Source: UBA1847 sp942492205
Lineage (GTDB): Bacteria; Pseudomonadota; Gammaproteobacteria; Steroidobacterales; Woeseiaceae
Direction of reading: 5' to 3'
Length of the DNA: 64,000 nt
Assembly (NCBI GenBank): GCA_942492205.1
Contig: CALODT010000001.1
Coordinates: 2,046,001-2,110,000, forward strand
This document shows, piece by piece, positions 1 through 8,520 of the stretch. Every line of letters starts with the position of its first letter. The stretch's first letter is position 1. The notes under the pieces are model-generated. The model was not told the DNA's origin. It saw only the letters and a program-made list of their open reading frames with translations, and did no database searches. Both the position numbers and the translations under genes were made by a program.

Positions 1-1427
1 TCCCATTTTCCCAGAAGCTCATTTACGGGCTCGGGGCTTTCGTCAACAACCTGTTGGCCGCTGCCATCGGCGGCATGGTAATTGTTCTTAATCTCGGCCT
101 TGGTATGAACCCTGCGCTCGTCGGCCTTGTCAGCGCGCTGCCGCGCCTGACCGATGCGATCACCGATCCGTTAATGGGCTATATCTCGGACACGACGCGC
201 AGTCGGTGGGGCCGACGGCGACCCTATATATTTGTCGGCGCGATTCTCGTTGGCGTTATTTATGCGCTGCTCTGGCAGCTGCCTGCCGACAAGAGCGAAG
301 CGTTCTACTTCTGGTACTTCCTCAGCGGCTCGCTGATCTTCTACCTCGCCTACACGATGTTCGCCACGCCGTGGGTCGCGCTGGGCTACGAACTGACACC
401 CGACTATCACGAGCGCACGCGCTTGATGGGCGTGCAGAATTTCATCGGTCAGCTCGCCTACGTCATCGCCCCGTGGTTCCTGCTCATCATGCAGAGCGAA
501 ATGCTGTTTGATGGCATGGTGGATGGCGCCGCCGGCCTGGCGATCATCATCGGCGTGTTTGTCATTGCGGTCGGTGTCTTGCCGGCAATCTTCCTCAAGG
601 AACGGTTTAGCGAAGATCCGGCCATTGCGAGCGAGCGCAACAGCAAAGTCGAGAGTGCCGGAGCTGCCCTGCTCCGCAATCTGAAGTCCTTCATTGCCGG
701 CTTTGCTACCTCGCTAAAATTCAAACCGTTCCTGAAGCTGTGCGCTGCAACGTTCCTGGTCTTCAATGGCTTCATGCTGATCGCCTCGTTTCAGTTCTAC
801 GTCATCATCTATTACGTCTTTGGCGGCGATACGGTGAAGGGCGCGGAGTACGCGGGCTACTCTGGCACGCTGGGCGCGATCTCGACCTTCCTGGTTATCA
901 TCTTTGTAACGTGGCTGGCCACCAAGATCGGCAAGCGTCGGGCATTCTTTGTTGCCACCGGCGTGTCAATGGTTGGTTACATGCTGAAGTGGGTCTGCTA
1001 CAACCCGGAGATCCCGTGGCTGTTGCTGTTGCCAGCGCCGCTCATGGCATTCGGCCTCGGCGGCTTGTTCACGATCATGCCATCCATGATCTGTGACGTT
1101 GTGGATGCCGATGAAATCAATACGCACGAGCGTCGCGAGGGCATGTACGGCTCCATCTTCTGGTGGGTTGTGAAACTCGGCATGGCAGCGGCGCTGGCCG
1201 CCGGCGGCTTCCTGCTTAACGCCACTGGCTTCGATGTAGCGCTTGGTGGCGACCAGGCGCCGCGCACCATCGTTCTGATGCGCCTCTTTGATGCCTTCAT
1301 TCCAGCGGCTGCGTCCGGCGTCGCGATCTGGGCGATTGCCACGTTCTCCATTACGGAAGAAAAGGCCTACGAAATTCGTGCGGAGCTGGAGAAGCGGCGC
1401 GGCGACCTCGCCGCAGAAACCGCCTAG
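1..1427 (+). CDS. MFS cation:sugar symporter, GPH (MelB-like) family, 5' truncated
   Basis: Membrane symporter of the glycoside-pentoside-hexuronide:cation family. The frame is open from base 3, so the true start lies left of the window; the TTG at 54 is internal. The edge encodes KLIYGLGAFVNN, the usual first membrane segment of this family. The loop DPLMGYISD then RSRWGRRRPYI is the family's conserved loop between helices 2 and 3. About ten further hydrophobic segments follow, and the protein ends in a charged tail (ELEKRRGDLAAETA). The substrate cannot be read from sequence; sugars or glycosides are usual. No partner gene is visible because the upstream side is cut off. Family call is firm, substrate unknown. 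Confidence 0.9.
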   Translation, partial: PFSQKLIYGLGAFVNNLLAAAIGGMVIVLNLGLGMNPALVGLVSALPRLTDAITDPLMGYISDTTRSRWGRRRPYIFVGAILVGVIYALLWQLPADKSEAFYFWYFLSGSLIFYLAYTMFATPWVALGYELTPDYHERTRLMGVQNFIGQLAYVIAPWFLLIMQSEMLFDGMVDGAAGLAIIIGVFVIAVGVLPAIFLKERFSEDPAIASERNSKVESAGAALLRNLKSFIAGFATSLKFKPFLKLCAATFLVFNGFMLIASFQFYVIIYYVFGGDTVKGAEYAGYSGTLGAISTFLVIIFVTWLATKIGKRRAFFVATGVSMVGYMLKWVCYNPEIPWLLLLPAPLMAFGLGGLFTIMPSMICDVVDADEINTHERREGMYGSIFWWVVKLGMAAALAAGGFLLNATGFDVALGGDQAPRTIVLMRLFDAFIPAAASGVAIWAIATFSITEEKAYEIRAELEKRRGDLAAETA

Positions 1428-1614
1428 CCGGCGACCCGCGGCCGGAACCTGGCCCGTTGCAAGGTTCGCGGCTGATGATTCCTGAAGGCCACTCGGGTCG
1501 GCAGGGATCGTCGCCCGGCACCCTGTTCGAACACCTCTCAAGAAACACCAGCTGACGCCGATACAGACTTCAGGACCGGTCTGTAGAAGCACTGGTCGGC
1601 CCGCCGCGAGCGCG

Positions 1615-1633
1615 GCCGAGCGATCTGCTCGGC
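1615..1633. other. Perfect 7-bp hairpin upstream of the HDOD gene
   Basis: GCCGAGC (1615-1621) pairs exactly with GCTCGGC (1627-1633) around a 5-base loop. No T-run follows on either strand, so it does not look like a terminator. It lies 42 bases before the HDOD start in the 247-base gap after the symporter, and could be an operator or a leader hairpin. That gap shows no other clear feature; a weaker repeat (ACAGAC/GTCTGT, 1563-1584) also lies in it. Confidence 0.3.
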
Positions 1634-1674
1634 ACCGTACGCCTCCCGAGATCCCTGCTTCCGGAGTATTCGAT

Positions 1675-2571
1675 TTGGTCGCCGTTCCAAACTCAGCCCT
1701 GCAGAGCATGGAAGACAAGATTGACGAGCTGCCGCTACTGCCGCAGGTGCTCGTCAGAATCCTGCAGCTCGACACTGAATCGGACAGCTTCTTTGAGGAA
1801 TTCGGCAAGCTGACCAAGGAAGATCCGGCGTTCGCTGTGCGCGTCATCACGTTGGCCAACTCGGCTGCATCGGCGCCTGCCGTTCCCGTCGTTTCGATTC
1901 GCGACGCACTGACGCGCATGGGCTCCCATGCCATACGCGGCCTGGTAGCGTCGCTTGCCGTACAGCGCGTTTTCTTGCCGACCAAGCCAAACGAGGTAGG
2001 GCTCTGGCAACACTCCGTGTACGCGGCCTTTGCCGCCGCGAAGATCGCAGAGCTCATTCCCGACATTCAAGTTGATCCCGCCGAAGCCTACCTGGTTGGC
2101 CTTCTGCATGACATTGGCCGCTTTGTCATGTTCGAGCACGCCGCACCCAACCTGCTCAAGGTCGATGAAAGCCACTGGCAAACGCCTGAAGAGCTGATCG
2201 AGGCTGACGTCGAGATCTATACGTTTACGCACAGCGAACTCGGCTTCCGAGCCTGCGTGCACTGGCAATTGCCGGACTCAATCTCTGAGGTTATCCGACG
2301 GCACCATACGCCTATCGAACATGAAATCGTCCCGGGTTCTGTTGACGCCCTGCTTTTCTGTGTACAGGTGGCCGATAACCTGTGCCTGTCTTTGTTACAG
2401 CGTGACGATTTTGAGGCGATAACCGCCGAAGCTCGTCTTGAGGCTATTCGGGGAGACTATTTGAAAACGGAGCAACAGTTGCGGCTGATCCCGGCCGACG
2501 TACTGGTTGCAAGCCTCGACAGGATTCGAAGCGACAGCCAGGAACTGCTCTCCGGCCTGGGCTTCAGCTAG
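1675..2571 (+). CDS. HDOD domain signalling protein
   Basis: 298-residue single-domain HDOD protein, a family of signal-transduction regulators often tied to c-di-GMP or stress signalling. The conserved opening is IDELPLLPQV (about residues 15-24). HD-type histidines remain: WQHSVYAA, GLLHDIGRF (about 143-151), FTHSELG and RRHHTP, so unlike many HDOD proteins it may still bind metal. The TTG start has a GGAG ribosome site about 8 bases upstream; ATG at 1708 is the alternative. It stands alone on the plus strand and converges on a globin-coupled diguanylate cyclase. Hydrolase activity is possible but unproven. Confidence 0.85.
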   Translation: MVAVPNSALQSMEDKIDELPLLPQVLVRILQLDTESDSFFEEFGKLTKEDPAFAVRVITLANSAASAPAVPVVSIRDALTRMGSHAIRGLVASLAVQRVFLPTKPNEVGLWQHSVYAAFAAAKIAELIPDIQVDPAEAYLVGLLHDIGRFVMFEHAAPNLLKVDESHWQTPEELIEADVEIYTFTHSELGFRACVHWQLPDSISEVIRRHHTPIEHEIVPGSVDALLFCVQVADNLCLSLLQRDDFEAITAEARLEAIRGDYLKTEQQLRLIPADVLVASLDRIRSDSQELLSGLGFS

Positions 2572-2588
2572 CGGCGTGACAGACGCCG
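2572..2588. other. Short stem-loop just after the HDOD stop codon
   Basis: CGGCGT (2572-2577), loop GACAG, ACGCCG (2583-2588) forms a perfect 6-bp stem right after the HDOD stop. It lacks a T-run, so it is at best a weak or Rho-assisted end signal in the 82-base gap between convergent genes. Confidence 0.25.
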
Positions 2589-2653
2589 ACACGGGCAAAC
2601 ACGCAGGCCATGCGCTCGAGTGCCAGGCCCCCAGGCGGCGTGACAACCTCCGG

Positions 2654-3709
2654 CTATTTCACGCAAACCCGGTTTCTCCCCGCTCTTTTCGCGGCGTATA
2701 GCGCCTCGTCGGCGCGCTGGATCAGCGAGTTGACCGAATCCTCAGGCGTTGCTTGCGCCAGACCGAGACTCAGGCTGAGCCGGATCTGCCTGCCGCCATC
2801 GTGCATCGCATCACTGTTGATTCGCGCCCGCACACGTTCGGCGACGTCGGCCCCTTCGCGCAGACTGGTGTGCCGCAACACAAACAGGAACTCCTCGCCG
2901 CCATAGCGACAGATCTCATCGCCCGATCGAGCCGCGGAGAGCATCCGGGCAGCCGCAATCCGCAGAACTTCGTCGCCGACGAGGTGCCCGTATTCGTCAT
3001 TAATATTCTTGAATCGGTCCAGGTCCGCCATGATGATGCATAACTCCGTCTGCTCCGTCCTGGCCTCATCGAGCGCTGCACCCAGACAGCGACGCGAGTA
3101 GGCGTGATTGGGCAGATTCGTCAGGCAGTCGGTTACGGCAAGCTTCTGCAGCTGTTCGCTCTTGTCGCGTTCGCCCGCAAGCGACTCCGCGAGGTCGGAG
3201 ACCTTCAGCGAGTAATAACTCTCGGCCGCCAGCGACATGTCGAGCGCCGTTATTTTCAGGATAAACTGCAGCATGCCCTCGAATGCCGCTGCATCGTCCC
3301 TTACGACAGCCGGAATACCATCGATCAGCAGCCCCTGAAGTTTCTGATACATACATTGGTACAGGCTTTGCGGCACCCCGGCATGCTGGTGTACGGCGCC
3401 GATACGAAGCCGCTGCTCGAAGTACTCGGCTTCACGAAACTTCGTGCCCAGGCCGAACAGGTAGTTTTCGTGCCGCGCGCGCAGGCGTGCAGCTCTTGCA
3501 GCATCATCGGCAATGCTGGCGAATTCTTCCAGGCCCGACAGGCTCCCGTAGAGGGCATCGACGATGCGATCGATATTTGGCGCGATCACGTGCTGGTGAA
3601 GCCTTTTGCCCTGAAACTCCATGTCCGCCTGATCGAGGCCAAGCAGCCGCAGGCGCTCCTGCATGGCATCCGGGTCCAGTCCGCACCGCTCGCACAAAGG
3701 GTAATCCAT
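2654..3709 (-). CDS. Globin-coupled diguanylate cyclase (DosC-like)
   Basis: Heme-based gas sensor fused to a c-di-GMP synthase. Residues about 15-165 form a globin-sensor domain; RIGAVHQHAGVPQSLY (about 102-117) carries the likely proximal heme histidine, as in DosC (YddV). The C-terminal GGDEF domain has the active signature RYGGEEF (GGEEF about 270-274) and an RSGD inhibitory I-site (about 261-264) exactly five residues before it, so feedback by c-di-GMP is expected. The extreme N terminus carries CERC, a cysteine pair that I do not recognise as standard for these sensors. ATG at 3709 is preferred; a TTG at 3772 would add 21 residues. Monocistronic and convergent with the HDOD gene. Likely ligand O2, by family. 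Confidence 0.9.
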   Translation of the reverse strand: MDYPLCERCGLDPDAMQERLRLLGLDQADMEFQGKRLHQHVIAPNIDRIVDALYGSLSGLEEFASIADDAARAARLRARHENYLFGLGTKFREAEYFEQRLRIGAVHQHAGVPQSLYQCMYQKLQGLLIDGIPAVVRDDAAAFEGMLQFILKITALDMSLAAESYYSLKVSDLAESLAGERDKSEQLQKLAVTDCLTNLPNHAYSRRCLGAALDEARTEQTELCIIMADLDRFKNINDEYGHLVGDEVLRIAAARMLSAARSGDEICRYGGEEFLFVLRHTSLREGADVAERVRARINSDAMHDGGRQIRLSLSLGLAQATPEDSVNSLIQRADEALYAAKRAGRNRVCVK

Positions 3710-3822
3710 ACCGGCGTTGTCGCTTTTTACGTACCTTGAATCAGGGCATCGCTGTTTATCCGCCAACTGCAAACAGCGATCAAGTCGGGCATGTACTTAG
3801 CCGGACCAGACCGGCCCGCCAA

Positions 3823-4569
3823 TCAGGCCGGCATTTCGCGTTCGGCACGCTGCAAGTCGTCCTCCGTGTCGACGCCCGTACCGGGCCGTGTCGAGGGAAT
3901 ACCGACGGCTATCTTCATACCCAGAGAAAGCGCGCGAAGCTGCTCCAGCTGCTCGCAGATCTCGAGCGGCGACCGCTCGCACGAAACCAGGCGTCTAAGG
4001 ATTCCGCACCGGTACGCGTAAATGCCGTGATGATGCAGCGCCGACTCGACCGCCATGGAACTCGCCTCCCGGTCACGTACATACGGTATCGCCGCCCGGC
4101 TGAAGTAGATGGCATGGTTGTTCGAGTCGCGAATCACCTTGACAACGTTCGGATTCGTAAAGTCTTCCTGCGAAAGTAACGGCGACGCGAGTGTCGCAAT
4201 GTCCGCGGTCGCGTCCGCCAGCAGTTCCGCGCACTGATCGAGCAGTGCCGCAGGCATTGCCGGCTCGTCACCCTGCAGGTTAACCACGACCTGCGCATCG
4301 TCCCAGTCAAGCAGGTCCGCCACTTCGGCGATGCGCTCGGTGCCCGACCGGTGCTGGTTCCCGGTCATGCAAACGGTCGCTCCAAACCCGGCAGCGACAT
4401 CCGCAATTCGCTCATCGTCCGTCGCAACAACGACCTCGCAGGCGCCGCTCTCCGTGCCCCGCTCGAACACGTGCTGCAGCATCGGCTTGCCGTGTATTTG
4501 CCGGAGCGCCTTGCCCGGCAGGCGCGTCGACGCGTAGCGCGCCGGAATGACCACCACAAAGTCCGTCAT
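3823..4569 (-). CDS. kdsB: 3-deoxy-manno-octulosonate cytidylyltransferase
   Basis: Activates Kdo with CTP to CMP-Kdo for attachment to lipid A; cytoplasmic. 248 residues, the normal family length. The N terminus VVIPARYASTRLPGKAL is the nucleotide-binding signature, followed by GKPMLQHV, and NLQGDEP (about residues 97-103) is the metal and substrate loop. Its ATG overlaps the stop of lpxK by 4 bases, so the two are probably translationally coupled. It is the last gene of the comEC-exbB-exbD-msbA-lpxK-kdsB run. Its partner kdsA lies about 47 kb away in this window. Confidence 0.96.
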   Translation of the reverse strand: MTDFVVVIPARYASTRLPGKALRQIHGKPMLQHVFERGTESGACEVVVATDDERIADVAAGFGATVCMTGNQHRSGTERIAEVADLLDWDDAQVVVNLQGDEPAMPAALLDQCAELLADATADIATLASPLLSQEDFTNPNVVKVIRDSNNHAIYFSRAAIPYVRDREASSMAVESALHHHGIYAYRCGILRRLVSCERSPLEICEQLEQLRALSLGMKIAVGIPSTRPGTGVDTEDDLQRAEREMPA

Positions 4570-5594
4570 TGCGGTTGCTCCTTTTTCAAGCGCGAATGAA
4601 TCTGCTCGATCATGGGCAGGGCGAGCGCCGGATCGATAGCCACCCTGACTGGAACAACCCAGAACTTGTCGTCCACACCCCTGCTGATCTTGACCGCATC
4701 TTTCTCGGTCATGAAGACGTCGAGATCATCGCCAAACTCGAGATCCTGCAGACTGAGTGCAGCATGATCGGCGAAGGCGTGTTCGATTATCTCAATCTCG
4801 AAGCCCCTCAGCAGGTCGAAAAACCTTGCAGGATTACCGATACCTGCAACCGCATGGACCCGCATCCCCGAAAAGCGCTTGATAGGTCGGGTCAGGGATT
4901 CATTCAGGCGGCAAGCCTCCTCCGCTACAAGCTCGAACGGAATCGCATTCTGCTCGGCAACGGAAAGGTCTCCTGCGGCGCTCATCGTTCCATTCACCAG
5001 CAACTGATCGACCTGCAACAAGCGCTCCGGCAGCTCGCGCAAGGGACCGGCAGGAAGCAGACGGCGGTTGCCGAGGCCCCGCGCGCCATCGATTATGCAG
5101 ATCTCGCAGTCACGGGCGAGACGATAGTGTTGCATTCCGTCGTCCGCAATAATCACATCGGCGCCCTCGTCGGCAAGCGACTCGGCGGCGCGAACCCGGT
5201 CGGAATCGACCGCAACCGGACAGCCGCTGTGCCGAGCCAACAGCAGCGGTTCGTCGCCAACAAGAGCCGGTTCACTGTTGGCGTCGACGCGCAAGGGCGT
5301 CGTCGACCCCGACCCCCCGTAGCCGCGGCTAACAATGCCCGGGGAGAAAGCCCGCGCGCGGAGTTCCTTAGCCAGCCATATTACGATCGGCGTCTTGCCG
5401 GTTCCGCCGGCCGTTATGTTGCCGACAACGATTACCGGCACCGGCAATTGGTGCGTTTTCAGAACACCGCAGCGATATAGAAATCGTCGTAGGCTGGTAA
5501 TTACCCAGTACAGAGCGCTGAATGGCAGCAGCAACCAGCTGAATCCCGCTCGTTCATACCAGATGCGATGGATCAGTCGATAAGCAAGGCTCAT
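4566..5594 (-). CDS. lpxK: Tetraacyldisaccharide 4'-kinase
   Basis: Adds the 4'-phosphate to the lipid A precursor at the inner face of the inner membrane. 342 residues. The first ~35 residues include a hydrophobic stretch (FSWLLLPFSALYWVITSL) that anchors the protein. The Walker A loop GNITAGGTGKTP lies at about residues 58-69, and DDGMQHYRL (about 151-159) is the family's conserved DDG(M/F)QH motif. It starts six bases after the msbA stop and overlaps kdsB by 4 bases, so lipid A phosphorylation, export and Kdo activation share one transcript. Confidence 0.96.
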   Translation of the reverse strand: MSLAYRLIHRIWYERAGFSWLLLPFSALYWVITSLRRFLYRCGVLKTHQLPVPVIVVGNITAGGTGKTPIVIWLAKELRARAFSPGIVSRGYGGSGSTTPLRVDANSEPALVGDEPLLLARHSGCPVAVDSDRVRAAESLADEGADVIIADDGMQHYRLARDCEICIIDGARGLGNRRLLPAGPLRELPERLLQVDQLLVNGTMSAAGDLSVAEQNAIPFELVAEEACRLNESLTRPIKRFSGMRVHAVAGIGNPARFFDLLRGFEIEIIEHAFADHAALSLQDLEFGDDLDVFMTEKDAVKISRGVDDKFWVVPVRVAIDPALALPMIEQIHSRLKKEQPQ

Positions 5595-5600
5595 TGCGGA

Positions 5601-7364
5601 CTACTCGTCGCTGAACTGCATGCGATACAGCTTCGCATAGTGCCCGTCCAGGGCAATGAGCTCGGCGTGTGTGCCCGACTCCACGATCCGGCCCTGGTCC
5701 AGTACGATGATGCGGTCCGCTTTCTCGACCGTTGACAGACGGTGGGCAATCACCAGCGTCGTGCGATCCTTCATGAGCAGATTGAGCGCGTCCTGAATAC
5801 GGCGCTCGGACTGGGTATCGAGCGACGATGTTGCCTCATCCAGAATCAGCAACGGAGCGTTCTTCAGCAGCGCGCGTCCGATCGCGATGCGCTGCCGCTG
5901 GCCGCCCGATAGCAGTACGCCACGATCGCCGACCCTCGTCTCGAACCTGTCCGGCAACTCCTGCACGAAATCCAGCACGTGCGCCGCTTCGGCCGCCTGC
6001 ATTAGCGCGTCGTCTGAATGTGATTTCAACTGTCCGTAGGCGAGATTGTTGCGAATCGTATCGTTAAACAGGACAACGTCCTGCGTCACCAGGCTGATGT
6101 TATTTCGCAAGCTCGCCAGCGTCATATCACGAATAGAAACGCCGTCGATCAGTATCTCCCCCGAATCCACTTCGTAGAATCGCGGTAACAAGCTGATCAG
6201 GGTCGATTTGCCGCTGCCGGAATGTCCGACAATGGCCAGCGTCTGGCCCGGTTCAACGGAGATATTGACGCCGTCCAGAACCGTATCGTCGTGCCCGTAG
6301 GAAAACCTGACGTCCCTGAATTCCACGGCGCCCTTGACCCGTGCGATATCCAGTGTGCCCGTATCGCTCTCGTCTCGCTCGTCCATAATCGAGAACAGGC
6401 TGTCCGCACCCGCAACCCCTCGCTGCAACGTAGCGTTAACGTTCGTAATTCGTCGCACGGGTTGCAGCATGAGCATCATGGCCGAGAAGAACGCTATGAA
6501 CTCACCGGCGGTCAGCTGGTCATTGAGCGACTGCCGACCGGCTACGTAAATGACCATTGCAATTCCGAAGCCGAAAACGACCTGCGTTACAGCAACGCCG
6601 AACGAGCGCACGCGAATCAGTTTGAGATTCTGCAGACGATTGCGTTCATCGACTTCGACCAGCCGATCCTCCTCATAGTCGAAGCCACCGAACGCCTTGA
6701 CGACCCAGTTGCCGCGAATGACCTCATCGGTCACCTGCGTAACCTCGCCCACGGTATCCTGGATGCGCCCGCTGTAGCGGCGAAAAGCGATGCCAAGAAG
6801 ACGCACCAGCAGCGCAACGATAGGAAACAGGATGGCGACGAAAATCGTCAGTGTCGGGCTGAAATAGATCATAACGGCGAATGCCGCCAGCACCGTAAGT
6901 ATATCCCTGACCGCAATCGTAACGACACTGGTTACCGACTCGGCCACCATCTCGACGTTGTAGGTCATCCTCGACAGCAGTGGACCTGCAGTCTGGCTGT
7001 CGAAAAACTTCGCGGGCAACGTCAGGAACTTGTTGAACACCTGGCGTCGCAGGTCACTTATAACCTGTCGCCCTATCCAGCCCAGTGATGCTTCGGTGGC
7101 AAATCCAGACACGCCGCGCAGCACGAAGATGCCCATAAATGCAAACGGAATCCACTTCGCCGTTTCGAGATTCTTCGCGACCAGCGCCTCATCGGTCAGC
7201 GGCTGCAGCAGCGCAACCAGGCCCGCCTCGATGACCGCTGTCGATGCCATGCCGACAACGGCAATAAACCCGATCAACTTGTGCGGCGTGACGTAGTGCC
7301 AGAGGCGACCATAGATGACACGAACCTGGGAGTCGATGCGCTTGCTCACGTCAGCGCGATTCAC
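5601..7364 (-). CDS. msbA: Lipid A export ATP-binding/permease protein MsbA
   Basis: Half-size ABC exporter that flips lipid A-core across the inner membrane; works as a homodimer. 587 residues: six membrane helices in about 1-325, then the ATPase domain with Walker A GHSGSGKST (about 385), signature LSGGQRQRIAIGRAL (about 487), Walker B LLILDEATSSLD (about 508) and the H-loop AHRLSTV. It overlaps the exbD stop by 4 bases. Its position beside lpxK is the classic msbA-lpxK pairing. Confidence 0.96.
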   Translation of the reverse strand: MNRADVSKRIDSQVRVIYGRLWHYVTPHKLIGFIAVVGMASTAVIEAGLVALLQPLTDEALVAKNLETAKWIPFAFMGIFVLRGVSGFATEASLGWIGRQVISDLRRQVFNKFLTLPAKFFDSQTAGPLLSRMTYNVEMVAESVTSVVTIAVRDILTVLAAFAVMIYFSPTLTIFVAILFPIVALLVRLLGIAFRRYSGRIQDTVGEVTQVTDEVIRGNWVVKAFGGFDYEEDRLVEVDERNRLQNLKLIRVRSFGVAVTQVVFGFGIAMVIYVAGRQSLNDQLTAGEFIAFFSAMMLMLQPVRRITNVNATLQRGVAGADSLFSIMDERDESDTGTLDIARVKGAVEFRDVRFSYGHDDTVLDGVNISVEPGQTLAIVGHSGSGKSTLISLLPRFYEVDSGEILIDGVSIRDMTLASLRNNISLVTQDVVLFNDTIRNNLAYGQLKSHSDDALMQAAEAAHVLDFVQELPDRFETRVGDRGVLLSGGQRQRIAIGRALLKNAPLLILDEATSSLDTQSERRIQDALNLLMKDRTTLVIAHRLSTVEKADRIIVLDQGRIVESGTHAELIALDGHYAKLYRMQFSDE

Positions 7365-7786
7365 TGATCTGCCGGATCATTAACGGTTGCGAGACTGATC
7401 TTCGTGAAGCCGAGAAGGCCGGCCACATCCATCGCGGTAACGACATGCTGGTGCTTGGCGTTGGCATCCGCACTGATCGTCAACGGCAGTTCGTTATTGC
7501 CGCCGGAAACCTTGCGAAGGGCGTTGCGAATCGTCTCGGGACGATTGTTGATCAGTTCGCGGCCGTTGATCAGGTAGATCCCCGTCTCGGTAATCATGAT
7601 ATCAATCTGCTGCGGAACTTCCTCGACGATGGCGGCACTGTCCGCCTCGGGCAGTCGAATCGTTATCTGTGACTGCTTGACGAAACTGGTCGAGACCATG
7701 AAAAAGATCAACAGCAGCAGGACAACGTCGATAAGGGACGTCAGATTCACTTCGGGCTGCGTCCGCGGCCGCAAGCTGAGTTTCAC
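7361..7786 (-). CDS. exbD: ExbD/TolR-type biopolymer transport protein
   Basis: Partner of the ExbB proton channel; harvests proton motive force for an outer-membrane process. 141 residues: short cytoplasmic N terminus, one membrane helix (VVLLLLIFFMVSTSFV, about 20-35) preceded by the conserved LTSLID in which Asp is the proton-carrying residue, then a periplasmic domain. Coupled to msbA by a 4-base overlap and 51 bases downstream of exbB. No TonB or TolA gene is nearby. Its constant linkage with msbA/lpxK in many gammaproteobacteria suggests an envelope task, but that is inference. Confidence 0.92.
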   Translation of the reverse strand: MKLSLRPRTQPEVNLTSLIDVVLLLLIFFMVSTSFVKQSQITIRLPEADSAAIVEEVPQQIDIMITETGIYLINGRELINNRPETIRNALRKVSGGNNELPLTISADANAKHQHVVTAMDVAGLLGFTKISLATVNDPADQ

Positions 7787-7837
7787 GCTGCTAGCTCCGC
7801 GTCACGCGACATGAGCAGTGCTCGGAGAGTCTCATCG

Positions 7838-8467
7838 TCAGGCCTTTTCATTTCGCCGATGCAGTGCCTCAACCAGCTTGATGGCTTCTTTTTCCATATC
7901 GACAACCAGCGTGTCGACGCGCGTCCGGTAATAGCGATAACCGATAAGCGCGGGAATCGCTACGGTGAGCCCCGCTGCCGTGGTAATGAGGGCCTCGGCG
8001 ATGCCGCCTGCCAGGTGGGTCGGATCCCCCACACCGTGTGTCGTGATGGCGGTAAACACCTTGACCATGCCGATTACCGTTCCGAGAAGGCCCAGCAGCG
8101 GAGAGATGGCGGCGACGGTGCCGAGCGTTTCGAGGTAGCGCTCGAGCTCGTGCACCACGTGACGCCCGGTGTCTTCGATAGCGTCCTTGAGAACGGCCCT
8201 GTCCCTGTTGCGATTGATCAGGCCGGCCGCAAGGATCTGGCCGAGCGCCGAACCCTGGTGCAGAGACTGAATCTGCTTCTGATCCAGCTGGTCTTTCTTG
8301 ACCCAGCCCCAGACTTTGCTGGTCAGGTCTTCGGGCAGCACGCGCTTCTGTTGCAGCGTCCAGAATCGCTCGAGAATGATCCCCATCGCGACGATCGCGC
8401 AGATGATAATCGGCGCCATCAGGTAGCCGCCGGATTTTACTATCTCAACCATAAAAATCGGACCCAA
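7838..8467 (-). CDS. exbB: MotA/TolQ/ExbB proton channel protein
   Basis: Inner-membrane channel subunit acting with ExbD. 209 residues with three hydrophobic helices: near the N terminus (IIICAIVAMGIILERFW), and two later (AAISPLLGLLGTVIGMVKVF and EALITTAAGLTVAIPALIGY). LLGLLGTVIGM is the hallmark of the family. It lies downstream of comEC with a 53-base gap that holds a small palindrome (8498-8512) and a TATATT (8486-8481), a possible but weak promoter. Confidence 0.93.
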   Translation of the reverse strand: MGPIFMVEIVKSGGYLMAPIIICAIVAMGIILERFWTLQQKRVLPEDLTSKVWGWVKKDQLDQKQIQSLHQGSALGQILAAGLINRNRDRAVLKDAIEDTGRHVVHELERYLETLGTVAAISPLLGLLGTVIGMVKVFTAITTHGVGDPTHLAGGIAEALITTAAGLTVAIPALIGYRYYRTRVDTLVVDMEKEAIKLVEALHRRNEKA

Positions 8468-8497
8468 GTCGGAAGAATGAAATATACAGCGCTCGCC

Positions 8498-8512
8498 GCC
8501 AAAATTCTTGGC
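8498..8512. promoter_or_regulatory. Possible operator: GCCAA-N5-TTGGC palindrome before exbB
   Basis: The forward strand reads GCCAA, five bases, TTGGC: a perfect two-arm palindrome in the comEC-exbB gap, just upstream of a TATATT that could be a -10 for exbB. No good -35 accompanies it. The size suits a dimeric regulator, but no regulator can be named. Confidence 0.2.
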
Positions 8513-8520
8513 ATACGCCG

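Noticed and set aside
966..2066. Long minus-strand frame of 366 codons
   Set aside because: It covers parts of both the symporter and the HDOD gene in antisense, has arginine-rich shadow composition and no motif.
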